Source: Diaporthe sp. PMI_573 (Eukaryota > Ascomycota > Sordariomycetes > Diaporthales > Diaporthaceae). Taken from it: a DNA stretch of 64,000 bases. The position numbers were made by a program, and so were the translations under genes. The stretch covers positions 715,685-779,684 of the forward strand of contig JAJTUP010000035.1 in NCBI GenBank assembly GCA_021399435.1. Reading direction: 5' to 3'. Under the pieces are notes generated by a model that had not been told where the DNA came from, searched no databases, and saw nothing but the letters and a program-made list of their open reading frames with translations. This document shows, piece by piece, positions 11,003 to 20,987 of this stretch; within the stretch, counting starts at the first letter, position 1, and each line of letters starts with the position of its first letter.

Positions 11003-11098
11003 ATCAATCCAATCCAATCCAAATTTTGGGAAACATGAAATCCAATCCAGCCATTTTCTGTCCACTCCAATCCAATCCACATTGCCTCCAATCCAATA
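11003..11098. repeat. Cluster of aatcc/tccaatcc short repeats
   Basis: Direct repeats of the unit caatc / ccaat occur in three groups (11006-11025, 11040-11050, 11067-11098). Position and motif mirror the cluster at 6553-6668, so the two probably mark the ends of hAT copy 2. Confidence 0.55.
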
Positions 11099-11104
11099 AG
11101 ATCA

Positions 11105-11443
11105 CTGGTACCAACCCCACCAGAAGAAATCAATGGCGAACCAGAGTTCGAGGTCGAACCAATCAAACAAAGCCGACTCCACGGCCGCAACAAAGAACTG
11201 CAGTACCAGGTGGTCTGGCGAGGATGCGACCCTGACGACACTTGGTACCCTGCCGAGAACTTCAAGAACGCGGCAATAGCCCTAGAGACCTTCCATCGAG
11301 AACACCCAGAAGCGCCCGGTCCACCGCTACGACTGCAAAAATGGATTCGGTCTGCAGCAGCAGACGAGGAAGACGACGACCACCCGGACGATAACAGGGC
11401 AGAAAAGACAGGCAAGCAGAGCAGGTCTAGACGGCATACATAA
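11105..11443 (+). pseudogene. Ty3/gypsy integrase chromodomain fragment
   Basis: One frame reads PPEEINGEPEFEVEPI, SRLHGRNKELQYQVVW, GCDPDDTWYPAENFKNA and PPLRLQKWIRSA before the stop. This is the chromodomain tail (Y.V.W.G..P.DDTW.P..N) of integrases from fungal chromoviruses of the Ty3/gypsy group, which reads histone marks to steer integration. Reverse transcriptase, RNase H and the integrase core are all missing; hAT-end sequence sits directly upstream. A polypurine tract and LTR follow at the right distance, so this is the true 3' end of an element whose 5' part was lost. Confidence 0.85.
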
Positions 11444-11481
11444 CGTCACTAGCTACGCGAAACCGTCCCGGTGTCTGCGTT

Positions 11482-11495
11482 TTGGAGGGGGGTAG
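11482..11495 (+). other. Gypsy polypurine tract
   Basis: Purine-rich run tggaggggggtag immediately before the LTR, the usual primer for plus-strand synthesis. Confidence 0.65.
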
Positions 11496-11696
11496 TGTGA
11501 CGGCAGCCATGGTAGGCAAGCCCTCTGGCCGTCACAAGGACCCTAACCCTTAGCCCCACAGTCGCGTCAAGACTTCGCGAGCCAGGGACCGCCAGAGCTT
11601 CGCTCTCCCCTTTCTTTTCCTCTCCTCAGCTTAGAATATTCGTTGATAGCGCCAATAGACCCAGCTCCCATGCTGCATCTCGCGCTGGCCGTGACA
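11496..11696 (+). repeat. Gypsy 3' LTR
   Basis: A 201-bp LTR begins TGTGACGGCAGCC and ends GGCCGTGACA, with near-perfect inverted ends. It shares long blocks with the solo LTR at 45387-45588 (gcgtcaagacttc, gatagcgccaatagaccc, catgctgcatctc), so both come from the same family. No matching 5' LTR lies in the window. Confidence 0.85.
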
Positions 11697-12150
11697 CCAA
11701 CCACGTTATGTGATGAACCACGTTATATATAAAAACTTAAATATTAAATTAACTTTGTTTTATATAGCTAACTTGCTCCATTCGATGTGCCCTGCTCGGA
11801 TTCGTGATACAAGGTTATTGAGAAGACAGGAATAACTTGATTCACTGGAACTGAAATCCAAGACTTTTGTTTTGATTTTAGAATCAGAATCTTTTGCATA
11901 CAGTACCTTAGCGATCCTTATTTGAACAATCATTCAAACTCGGCACTTGGCTTACGGCTTCGGGAGCACACAAACTTGTATAACAATCTAAAAACTCGGA
12001 TCAGAGACAAGATTTTCCTGTTTTCTAATCCTTAATGCAGACTTAAATGTTCATTCACACCCCACGCCATGATGCAGACAGACTATAAATACAAGTCGAT
12101 GCTCCGACCAAATACTCGATACTCAAAACATTCTTAGCCGTATATCATTC
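11697..12150. promoter_or_regulatory. AT-rich intergenic region with TATA box
   Basis: The region is AT-rich and holds no gene. A TATA motif (tataaatac, 12084-12092) lies about 125 bases before the ATG at 12210, consistent with a promoter. Confidence 0.4.
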
Positions 12151-12209
12151 CCGTGTCAAATAACGACCACTATAAGATATCATCTATCGAGAGAAGTCTC
12201 ATTCAAGAC

Positions 12210-12440
12210 ATGGCGACAAAAAAGTCTTCTACCAATGCAGCAAAGGAGGGGGCACGCAAGACCCGCAGCCAAAGCTCCAAAGACGTGAACTCACACGGGA
12301 ATGGGCAGTTGAGCACGCCGCCGCCCGAGGCTGGCACTACTGACACTCATCCAGCTCCCAAGAGTGACACTAAGGCGCCAGCAAAGAAGGCGGAAAACAC
12401 TCTTTGGGTCTTGCGCGAGTCCCACCTTCTTGTAACCTAA
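12210..12440 (+). CDS. Small basic, low-complexity protein of unknown function
   Basis: The first ATG after a TATA box opens a 76-codon frame, MATKKSSTNAAKEGARK, rich in Lys, Ser, Thr and Pro, with APAKKAEN near the end and a tail (TLWVLRESHLLVT) of different character. The body looks like a disordered N-terminus of a longer protein; the tail may be intron or foreign sequence after truncation. I do not recognise a family. It lies upstream of the chimera at 13463 on the same strand, but no splice connection can be shown. Confidence 0.35.
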   Translation: MATKKSSTNAAKEGARKTRSQSSKDVNSHGNGQLSTPPPEAGTTDTHPAPKSDTKAPAKKAENTLWVLRESHLLVT

Positions 12441-13462
12441 AACTTTTTGAAGGAAACCTTCCTGTGTTGACCCCATTCTTTCACAACTTTACTTCTTCCT
12501 CGTTTCTACTCCCTTCTGGGTTGGAGACTTGCAGGTTCCTGCATATTACTTTTTGCCTCTCTTATGCTGTACCCGTCACCTTTTTCGCAAAAATCATCAT
12601 CCTGCCACCCTTACCATGTCTGCTACTGAGGGCGAAAAAAACCAATAGCTGAAAGCAAAACTTCCCAAGTTTAAAAGAGAATAGACCCTCGTACGATGCT
12701 TTGACTTTTCGTTCGAATTCCTCTGGGTAGAGTTTATCAATCCCCTTTCCCGATTTCGTCCCAGAGCAGAGGAGAGCGCCAAAAAAAAGTGGCGGGTCCA
12801 TTGGGAATGATGACCAATGCATTCATAAACAGAGTGCTAGAATGGAGAATGTTGCCAGAGACTACGGCGAGGAACACCAACACGACAGTCATGAGAGGGA
12901 CAAGGCGCAGTGTAACCTCCAAATACTCGCTCAACTTACGGCCTACTTCGGGGGAACTCACCACGCTGGCCAGCACCTCCAGGTCAGACGTCCCCACCTC
13001 CACAACTGCCCCCTCCTGGACGTTTCTGAGGCCTGGAAATAGATGTATAAATACACTGGAAATTGGTAGTTTTGTTCTTGCACTTCCTTGAAAATGATCA
13101 AACCCTACTATACTATTGTATCATTAAAATCCAAATTTGACAATGGATACTTCAGAGAAAAATCAGGAGTGGCCGGCATTAACAAGCCTGGCCGGTGATG
13201 AACTCTGGAATGGTAAATATGAGCAAGACTTTTCTTATCTCCTTACCCAGCAGCCTCCGCCGCCTGAATCTTCCCATATGCTTCCGAATCTGTATTGCAT
13301 TACCATTTGTTGCCTTCACAATTCTCCTCCGCTCTCACCTCAGCCAATCAAGTGCCTCACTGAGCTATCATCTCTAGCACCGACAGTAATCCTCGTCTGT
13401 GACAGGCGGGCTGCCATCAACAGAGCTCAAGGCTGACCTTTGAACACAGGAGTACGTCAGAC
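12441..13462. other. No clear gene; possible short first exon
   Basis: Most of this stretch has no supported coding frame. An ATG at 13143 (MDTSEKNQEWPALTS) followed by a GTAAAT donor-like site near 13212 and a gacag acceptor near 13405 could be a first exon of the gene at 13463, but the phases I tried do not join cleanly. A leftward frame at 12737-13003 has a hydrophobic stretch (LVPLMTVVLVFLAVVS) and no recognised family. Confidence 0.25.
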
Positions 13463-14938
13463 ATGGCCAGACCTTGGGGCAACAAGGCGTGTTTGTTGCC
13501 TGGGGAAGTTACCATTGATAACGAGGACAATGGTTACGATGGCAACTTGATCTTTCCAACACATCCCGTGAGCGATATTTGCATTGGCGATATGACGATG
13601 AATAATGGCTCTCAGGATGAGATTGTTGTTCGTTTTGCCAACAACGATGGCGAGCCAAAGGAGGAGGCCCCTGCCGCTCTTTGTGAGAAGGGGGATTCTG
13701 CTATCATTGATGACCGGGTTGACAAACTTTACACTCTGACCTCCGCGTACCCCAAGCGTAAGCGGTCTGATGCATTCGGTGATCCCGCCAAGGACAATAC
13801 GAACGAGAGCTTGGTCGCCGATGAATCCGACGATGAGGCTTCTTCTGCTCCAGGCCGCCCTGCGACAGCAGCTAGGTCGGCCAAGGGCACCCACACAACT
13901 CACAGCCGCCCTAGCGCCAAGGGTGTGATTATTGGTTACTGGCGCGAGTCTACGGCGCCTGGTGAAGACAAGCACATTGTTAAGGGGTTTATCGACACCC
14001 TAGACCGCCTTCGCATACATGCTCAGCCCTGCAATCGGGAAGGCAAGGATGTAACCGCCCTCTACCCTCTGAATCTTGGACCCGGTGGCGGCTGGATCAC
14101 CTTCGAGAAAATCGTCTTCGACAACCACCTTGTACGTCTCGACCAGGCCCAGGTCGAGGAGTATGTCAAGATCCGATCGGGCATGAAGGACGTCGGTAAA
14201 GACAGCAGTGCGAATGACAAAGTTGCTGTCCAGCAAGCCATCAAAAATTGCACGAACAACATCCGGGCCTCCATCAACCACATCACCAAGTCCGAGTTCT
14301 TTATTGCGTTCAAGGCAGCCCATGACAAGATCTTTACGGAAGATAATATGAGATCTGGGTTTAGAGGAGCAGGTATTTCTCCATGGGACCCAGATTCTGT
14401 TATTTCCAAGCTGGATATCCGCCTACAAACCCCAGTACAATCCCTCCCTGTATCGCCATCAAAATGGGAATCACAAACACCATCCAATGCTCAACAAACT
14501 GTCCAGCAATCAAGTTTTATCAAGGGCAGGATATCTACCCATCAGGGAAGCTCTCCTACACCAATTATGGAGGCAGTGGATCGGCTGGCGAAGGGTGCAC
14601 AAGTGATGGCGCACTCACTCACCATGATGAGCGAGCAGATCCGCACACTTCAAGACGCCAACATAGCACTCGCCAAACGCCGGAGGGCCAAAAGAACACG
14701 AGTGCAGCTGGGAGGAGCACTTAGTATTGAGGATTCCCAGGTGATAATTGAAGAGAAACAAAAGGGGAAGCGGCTGGCTGGTGAAATGGCTGGTGGTGCC
14801 GAGGAGGCGGACCGCGGCGGACCGCCTCAACGACGATGTGGCAACTGCGGCGAGACTGGGCATTATGCAAAAACTTGTAAGAAAGATGTAGAAGGGTCTA
14901 GTCAGTCAGATTCTGAGTGTATAATAGTACATTCTTAA
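13463..14938 (+). CDS. Chimera: fungal unknown domain plus pogo transposase C-terminus with CCHC knuckle
   Basis: A single open frame of 491 codons. Residues 1-150 are acidic and low-complexity with a basic patch (YPKRKRSD). Residues about 151-280 (GVIIGYWRES, KHIVKGFIDTLDRLR, GPGGGWITFEKIVFD, VEEYVKIRSGM) resemble a lineage-specific fungal protein family of unknown role. From about residue 281 it becomes the tail of a pogo-type transposase: FRGAGISPWDP, PSKWESQTPSNAQQT, SPTPIMEAVDRLAKGAQ, MMSEQIRTLQDAN, and a zinc knuckle CGNCGETGHYAKTC. The switch falls near 14300. There is no DDE domain, so it cannot transpose; it could be a DNA- or RNA-binding host protein. The frame is intact over 1.4 kb, unlike nearby relics. 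Whether it is expressed is unknown; an upstream exon is possible. Confidence 0.7.
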   Translation: MARPWGNKACLLPGEVTIDNEDNGYDGNLIFPTHPVSDICIGDMTMNNGSQDEIVVRFANNDGEPKEEAPAALCEKGDSAIIDDRVDKLYTLTSAYPKRKRSDAFGDPAKDNTNESLVADESDDEASSAPGRPATAARSAKGTHTTHSRPSAKGVIIGYWRESTAPGEDKHIVKGFIDTLDRLRIHAQPCNREGKDVTALYPLNLGPGGGWITFEKIVFDNHLVRLDQAQVEEYVKIRSGMKDVGKDSSANDKVAVQQAIKNCTNNIRASINHITKSEFFIAFKAAHDKIFTEDNMRSGFRGAGISPWDPDSVISKLDIRLQTPVQSLPVSPSKWESQTPSNAQQTVQQSSFIKGRISTHQGSSPTPIMEAVDRLAKGAQVMAHSLTMMSEQIRTLQDANIALAKRRRAKRTRVQLGGALSIEDSQVIIEEKQKGKRLAGEMAGGAEEADRGGPPQRRCGNCGETGHYAKTCKKDVEGSSQSDSECIIVHS

Positions 14939-15275
14939 GCGGTCCGCGGCGGATTGCCCAAATAGTTGGTCTGGCTGGTATAGATTGAGGTTGATCTTGC
15001 ATGGCTGAAATGCTCCATTTTGGTGGGGAAGCCGATTTTCCCACCAAAAGTCAACAACTTCAGACTAGCACTGCAGCCATGCAAACATCTCTAAATGAAT
15101 GAAATTAATTGAAAGTAAGCAAATAAGACTAGTTGGCACCAATTGGTGCCAAATTTAATTGATTCTTTTACACTCGGTGGGTGCTGGGGTTGACAAAAGT
15201 CAGTAGACTTGATGAAAATCGCTCGCTAGGTGGTACCGCTCGCTGGGTGGTAAACCACGTTAGACCTAATAGATA
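14939..15275 (+). repeat. Likely 3' flank of the pogo-derived part
   Basis: Non-coding sequence follows the chimera stop. It ends in cgctcgctaggtggtac and cgctcgctgggtggtaa repeats, then aaccacgtta. A related ending (ggtggtatgc, gaaccacgtt) occurs at 52668-52702, so this may be a transposon terminus. Confidence 0.35.
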
Positions 15276-17261
15276 ATATGACGGGATTATCACAGGCCGG
15301 GTACATTGTGGGCACGCCCCGGCGTTTTATCACAACTTCCACCTGCAATCTGCTTTCTAGTGTGTGCCTACCTAGGTACATACGAGTCCGTCTTTCGTTA
15401 TCCGCATCTGGGTGGTTTGCCCCTTGTCAGCACCTCACTGGTATGTTCATTTTTGGCTCTGTAGATCCATTTCACGATATTCCACTCTGTTCCTATGCCC
15501 GCATAAGTTTGAGTACGTCACCAGGTTTGCGTACAATCTAACCCGCGTCGCCATCGACTTGAATTACTAGTTTTAATGGCATTTTCGCGTAGCCTGCGCG
15601 GTGCCATAACTCCGTGCGTCAACGTCCATATTCCGTGTTCCTTTTTTGTTCACGGGGTTGTGGCCGCCGCTTGTCACGGGTCGTTGCGTCGTCGCGCGCC
15701 CCAGGGCACTCATTCGACCTGCCGTGGAGGCGCACGTCGACGGTGTTTCACCGTGACAAGGTAATAGTATTTCGCGATCAGTCCACCCGTTTCTGAGACA
15801 CCCGGCATATTCTCATTAATAATTTATTGTATAAATCAGATAGGGGAGCAGGGGCTATAAGGGCATGGGGGCTACCACACAGCGCCGTGGGCCGACCCAA
15901 TGTATTTTGCGGCGCAGATGTTCGAGTCCGCCGCATGGGCGTCCCAGCGAGGACTTTCAATTTGAGGGACCAGGCCACAATGGCCATGGGCGGACCGACT
16001 GTGTACGGACCGACCATGGATGGGATGGGAGTCTGGCTGGCGTCACGGTGTGATATGGAACTCTAAATATCACAACGGCCGCGCATTAATGCCAGCATGT
16101 TAAACACAGAGGTGTGGCCCTGCTGGCTCACCGTCTGAACATATTTGCGCCGCCGAGGAGGCAATTAGGGTGAAAGGCCAGGTAACCCATGCATAGGGAC
16201 CAAAGAGCGTGACAGGAGCGTGACATGTTGTCCAAATAAGCGCCGTTGATTACGACCCACTTGCCTTACCAGGAAAAGGCCCAACGTTGATTGGCTGCAT
16301 AGGGAGAGCACGTGCATTGGCGACGGATCGCCCGCAAGGGGGGACGAGCAAACCGAAAAAAGGCAACTACCTCTGAGATACCCCAGCGACGTAATGTATG
16401 CCTGGACGACATAATGCCTATCTAGTGGGCTGGCGGTAAGGGTTATCCGCACAATGAAACCCTTGCCAAAACGTCTTCCGGGACAACACGCTTCCACGAG
16501 ACTCGTCAAGCGCACACGACACGGCGGGGCCCATATGTGGGGCGTATCCGCCAATGCCAACAGAACACAGTCATAATTACATACGACAGCAATAGACGAT
16601 GCCAAGGGGGGGGGCGGGGGGGTGGATGGTTCCTCATGGTCGCCATTCAGTGTGGCTCACGTTCTGCCTATCAGACAGTGATGATTCAAAACTTAATGCT
16701 GATAGGACAGACCGCGCCGTGCTACCTGTGGCTGTTGCGGCCGGGCAGGTCTCTGAGCCCGGCTACAAGTCTGCTGGGTGTGGCGGCGGGTCTCTCGGGG
16801 CAGGACACAAGGTGAAATTGTATTACGTCAGGACATGTATTGCCCGAGTTTAACGTCTGGTGGGTGTTTAGCCAACCACAGTGCTGGCTGCTGTATTGTC
16901 GTGGGTATGCGGGCGAGGGCACGCATTGCGGGAAGTCATGACCACGGCTACCGAGATCTGCCTGTGCCATAAGTGGTCATTCCTGTTAAGCCACTTCAAG
17001 CCGGGCTACCTTCGAGTTCCGCAACGAGTTGATGGTAATTTCATTCTGCTACTTAACAAACTACCCAGGTCACACAGAACCGACGATAAGCCCCAGGATT
17101 AGCAAAAATCCCATGACGGATGAACAAGAAGGGCGGCCCCCGGGGGGGGAGTGGTAACGATAACGTCGCTCGTGGTCGGCGCTGATGTGCAGGATGGTAG
17201 CCGGGATAAACCACACGTCATCCAGGGATTGGTTGACAGTGTCGGTGCCAAACCGCAGTCG
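15276..17261. other. No gene recognised
   Basis: Many frames are open for up to 146 codons on both strands, but none shows family motifs, a signal peptide with a plausible body, or splice-linked exons. A G run (16606-16622) and a second near 17140-17152 stand out only by composition. Confidence 0.4.
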
Positions 17262-17921
17262 TCAAGCCTGCGTGGGGCCCTCGCTAGAGCAGTTTTTGCC
17301 GGGCGGGTCATCAGTGTCACGTGTAACCTTTTCGGAGCCCGGTGAGCTCTCGAGTCTGTCGAGTGCATCGGCGGCCCTTCTCATGAGTCGATACGCATCA
17401 CTGAAGTAAGCCTTCATCGAGCCCTCGCCCCACTGCGCCGACCGCCGAGCCTCCTCCACAGGCTCGAGTGGACATGCGGGCACACCTTTGAGTGGCGGCA
17501 ACGGATCTAATCTCGGGTCGGCACCGTAATCCAGAAGCATCTGGATCACGGGGATGTTGTTCAGGAGTGATTCTCCAGCTAGGTCTGCCTTCGAGTCGTC
17601 CAGGCATAGATCTAGTGGGCGCCCACTTCGTAGGTGAAGCACCACCTCGCTCTGCTCCGCGTTTGGATCCGCGCCGCTTTCCAGGGCGGCCAAAAGCTCG
17701 GCAAGCTTGCATCGGACACCATACCCCGAGGAGGAAGCCCAGAAAAGGGCACTGCCTTCTCTCCTGCGGTGGCACCCAGGCTGATGGCCCTGTTCGATCA
17801 GGTGAGCCTCCAGTAGGACGCTCTCTTGCTCCTCTGTCGAAAGGTAGGTCTTCCATCCGTGATGAGTCTCGACGCCAGCCGAGACCTCCTTTTTGTCGAT
17901 GATTCCGCCCATCCTGGACAT
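17262..17921 (-). CDS. Ankyrin-repeat protein
   Basis: ATG at 17921 opens 219 codons. Degenerate ankyrin repeats are visible at roughly residues 55-140: SALFWASSSGYGVRCK, LAELLAALESGADPNA, SGRPLDLCLDD and IPVIQMLLDYGADPRL. The GADPNA/GADPRL ends are the ankyrin signature; such repeats bind other proteins. The C-terminal 60 residues are charged (MKAYFSDAYRLMRRAADALD). No other domain is attached, so this may be a small stand-alone ankyrin protein or one exon of a larger gene; I see no compelling splice partner. The frame has no internal stops, unlike the ankyrin fragments at 2456 and 55616. Confidence 0.6.
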   Translation of the reverse strand: MSRMGGIIDKKEVSAGVETHHGWKTYLSTEEQESVLLEAHLIEQGHQPGCHRRREGSALFWASSSGYGVRCKLAELLAALESGADPNAEQSEVVLHLRSGRPLDLCLDDSKADLAGESLLNNIPVIQMLLDYGADPRLDPLPPLKGVPACPLEPVEEARRSAQWGEGSMKAYFSDAYRLMRRAADALDRLESSPGSEKVTRDTDDPPGKNCSSEGPTQA

Positions 17922-19366
17922 CTACACCCGTCAGCAACCATCCGAGGATACCGCCTCAGGTTCGGAACGGATCTCCTACGCTGTTTGGGATATCCTCCCT
18001 GGCGCGCTTTCTCTCGAATCGGGTGCCTGTACGCGGATCTCTGTTGCGGTCATGGAGATTGGAGGTTAAGTTGCTCGACGGTGATGGTCACAGAGCGGAT
18101 GTGACGTATTTCGAGGGCTCGTAAGTGCAGGTGGTGCCTTCACTTGCTGAACTGCGTACTCCTCGGCAAGTGAGCACGTTCCCGGCCGGTGTGCTGGCGG
18201 CTGGCACACACAGACATGGGAGTGGGCCAAGGACTAGCACAACCAGGCTATCGTCCGCTTCCTAGCCGGGGCGAATCGCACAACGCCGTGGCGGTTAAGG
18301 GTGAGGAGGATTGGCGAGGATAGGAACCAGTAATGTGGTATGAACGACGACGGTGTGCAAGTCGGTAAAGAGAACGAGGGCCGTGTCGCGGAAAGGGAGA
18401 CCTCGGGAGGGAAGAGGGAAGATTGCGGGGTGCGGCTGCTGCCTGTATAGGTGGGCATGTGTATCAAGTTCGCGCTACGCGTCACAGCACCCCGTGCGCC
18501 TGCCATCATGGATGACCAGTGGCCGACCGGGTTGGCCAGGACCCGTGGTCTACATGCGGGGGCCAATCCAGTCCAGGCACGGCGCCGCTACCCAGGACAA
18601 ACATTCACCTTGACTAGTCACCGTAAGCGAGGCCGTGCAACAACATCCAGTCTCCTCGGGTCACTCGATGCAAACAGGTGCCAGTCCCGTGAGACAGCAC
18701 ACCAAGTTTGCCACCGAGCTGTTTCACCACCGCTTGACAGGTCCAAACACTTGTTGATTGTACGTGGACCTGCTGCTTGACCGGGCGAGGGAGCTCAAGC
18801 TCTTTGTGGTTATGCAAAACGTTGTACACCATCCGTAGATGTTGAGTTGGGAAGCATTGTAGCACATCCCTTGTTGCACGTAGCGGAGGTGGGTGTCGCC
18901 GTTTCCAATGCCTGATGAGTGGTTGGGGGCGAGGGGCGCGAGGCAGGGGCTGCTCGGAAACAAAAGCAAGATACCTCAGGCAATGGATGGGAAAGATCTC
19001 GATGTTGAGGACTGATGCTGAGACTCTACAGGCCGCGCCGTCGCACCGACCGGGTGATGTGGAGATTCCCGTCCTAGCGTGTCTCCTCGGCCAACAGTCT
19101 GGAATCAGTGCAACTTGCAGCGATGGACGGCACACGACAGCTGGATCGATTCGGACGCCGACGATTTGCTTTCCGGCCCCAGGGATAATCCAGTAGACTT
19201 TTTCAAACCCGGCAAAGACGCGTTGCCATAGTTGGAGGAGAGTCGTGCTATATCAAGGGGGACGAATGCCACATGAGCGCGAGCACCCAACAGACCCCAT
19301 CGGCTACAGGCCCCGCTGCGACAAGTATATGCCTGCCCACTTGCGTCACGATAGATAGAGTTCGCC
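17922..19366. other. No gene recognised
   Basis: Frames up to 173 codons exist but lack recognisable motifs and overlap one another on both strands. The right end presumably holds the promoter of the secreted-protein gene at 19367. Confidence 0.4.
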
Positions 19367-20515
19367 ATGTTAGCCGACGGCAAGTTCATCCTCTCTCTGG
19401 CGCTGGCGTCGTGCGCCCGATGCCTCAGGGCTGGTGGTCTGGGTCCTGCGAACGATGATGATCACCTCACGCAATACCGATCAGCCTCAAACGACAGGAC
19501 CGCCGTGTGTGCTTGCAAAGGTGATTGGGTGTGTTGGCCGGAATGTTTCGCTCCTGGCCCCGACAGAGTCTTTCGCCCTGCTGTGCTCCATAGATCATCG
19601 GCAGAGGCATCTCGTTCCGCCGGATCGGTTCGCGAGCCACCTTCTGAGCGGATAGAGGGACTAGATCGCCCAGCACAAGGTGGTCTAGATGAATGGGCGG
19701 AACGCGTGTTGCGGACCCGGAATTACACCATGCCGATCGGCTCCGAGGAGAAGAACTACAATTCAACGTCGATGTACCTTCCGTGGGTGGGTGACAACTT
19801 CACCGCAACAGTGGGAAACCTCACAGGCTGCACATCGGTCGTGTTGGCGTGTGACTGTGGTATATATGTCGCAAGTCGGACCCAGTCCTCCCCTCCTTCG
19901 CATAGGTCCCATGTTCATTTAGTCGGACTGACAACTGGATGCCGGCATTAGACCCACCACTGGGAGCGCCTCTTCCACCACACAAACGACGGACCATTCA
20001 CGAAAGAGGTTTTGGATCATCTGCGAGCGCAGTCATCAGATAGGGCCTCGTGGGTTGGTGTCCCGATGCTCCCATCGGGCTGCTTTACGGGGTCCAGCGG
20101 GTCGCGGTTGAAAGCGATTGTCTTCAGCCGGACCAGGACCTCGATGCCAAGCGACGGGGGGGACATTGGGGGCGACTACAGCACAGTGGCCCTATACGCT
20201 GACAGGATTCAACAGATCAAGGACGTTCTGGCCGGTGAGCTTGGAGTGCCCGCGTACAGCATCGACACGGTCCTGTACACGAGGAACGGAAGTGCGGGCG
20301 ATGATGAAACAACTGCCATGGGCAAGATATTGATTTCATTCAGTCCAAACGTGCTGGAGGCCACAGAAGACCCTGAGGCCGGGTATGAGGTCTGGGCAGG
20401 GGCAGTGGTGGAGGATGGCGTGGCAAAGGTCGATGACAGGGGTGTGAAATGGCCGATCATGTATGACTCTTGGAAAGGCGCGGATTTGACAGGTTCATCG
20501 ACTATTGTACCGTAG
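19367..20515 (+). CDS. Predicted secreted protein, two exons
   Basis: ATG 19367 begins a signal peptide (MLADGKFILSLALASC). A phase-0 intron at 19868-19951, with a CTGAC branch-like site and a TTAG acceptor, joins CDCGIY to THHWERLFHH; both exons are multiples of three (501 and 564 nt), giving 354 residues. Central motifs NYNSTSMYLPWVGDN, NLTGCTSVVLACDCGIY and THHWE resemble a fungal secreted family I know only as uncharacterised. The C-terminal part carries VALYADRIQQIKDVL and KWPIMYDSWKG. The donor (GTCGCA) is weak, so the exact join is uncertain. It stands alone on its strand between low-information stretches. Confidence 0.6.
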
Positions 20516-20987
20516 TGGGACCTTTCCAGCCTTGACACTTCATGTGCGAGGTCAAGTTTCGGGAGTTAAATCAATCGATACCTACTGTCAGTGTGATAAC
20601 AACCAGATACGAGGCCGCACGGATTCTCCCCAGGTCACTGGAAGACGGGCACTATATAAATAGTACAAGAGACCGTGCAGGGCATTTATCGGCGCCGTCA
20701 ATAGAACGCAAGAAATAAAAATGCGAAGGGAATCGCTGAAACTGCCAGAAAAGACGACCCGGCTCGAAGTCTATGTAGGATTGCGCTCATGTTCGTATTC
20801 TATCATAGGCATGCCTGAAGCTGCGGTAGTGATAGGGCTGATGGCATCACTCTAGGTCGATGTCGGGACTGTGCTACAAGGGTAGAACGCCGTCGAAATT
20901 GCTTAATATGCGCCATTATCACTACAGCAGCTCTTTTGTAAGGGAGCCCTGGTGCAGGCGCAAGCGCGTGATTAGGCAACCGACTGC
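20516..20987. other. Intergenic, convergent gene ends
   Basis: Between the 3' ends of the secreted-protein gene and the first HET gene. A tata-aata motif at 20655 has no gene behind it. Nothing else is seen. Confidence 0.35.

Noticed and set aside
13457..13975. A 172-codon leftward frame antisense to the chimera
   Set aside because: It mirrors the coding phase of the chimera on the opposite strand and has no motif of its own.
16537..16853. Overlapping rightward frames around a G run
   Set aside because: Both frames depend on the homopolymer and contain no family motif or splice support.
18614..19135. A 173-codon leftward frame
   Set aside because: Composition is random-like, with scattered cysteines and histidines and no domain; overlaps other open frames.
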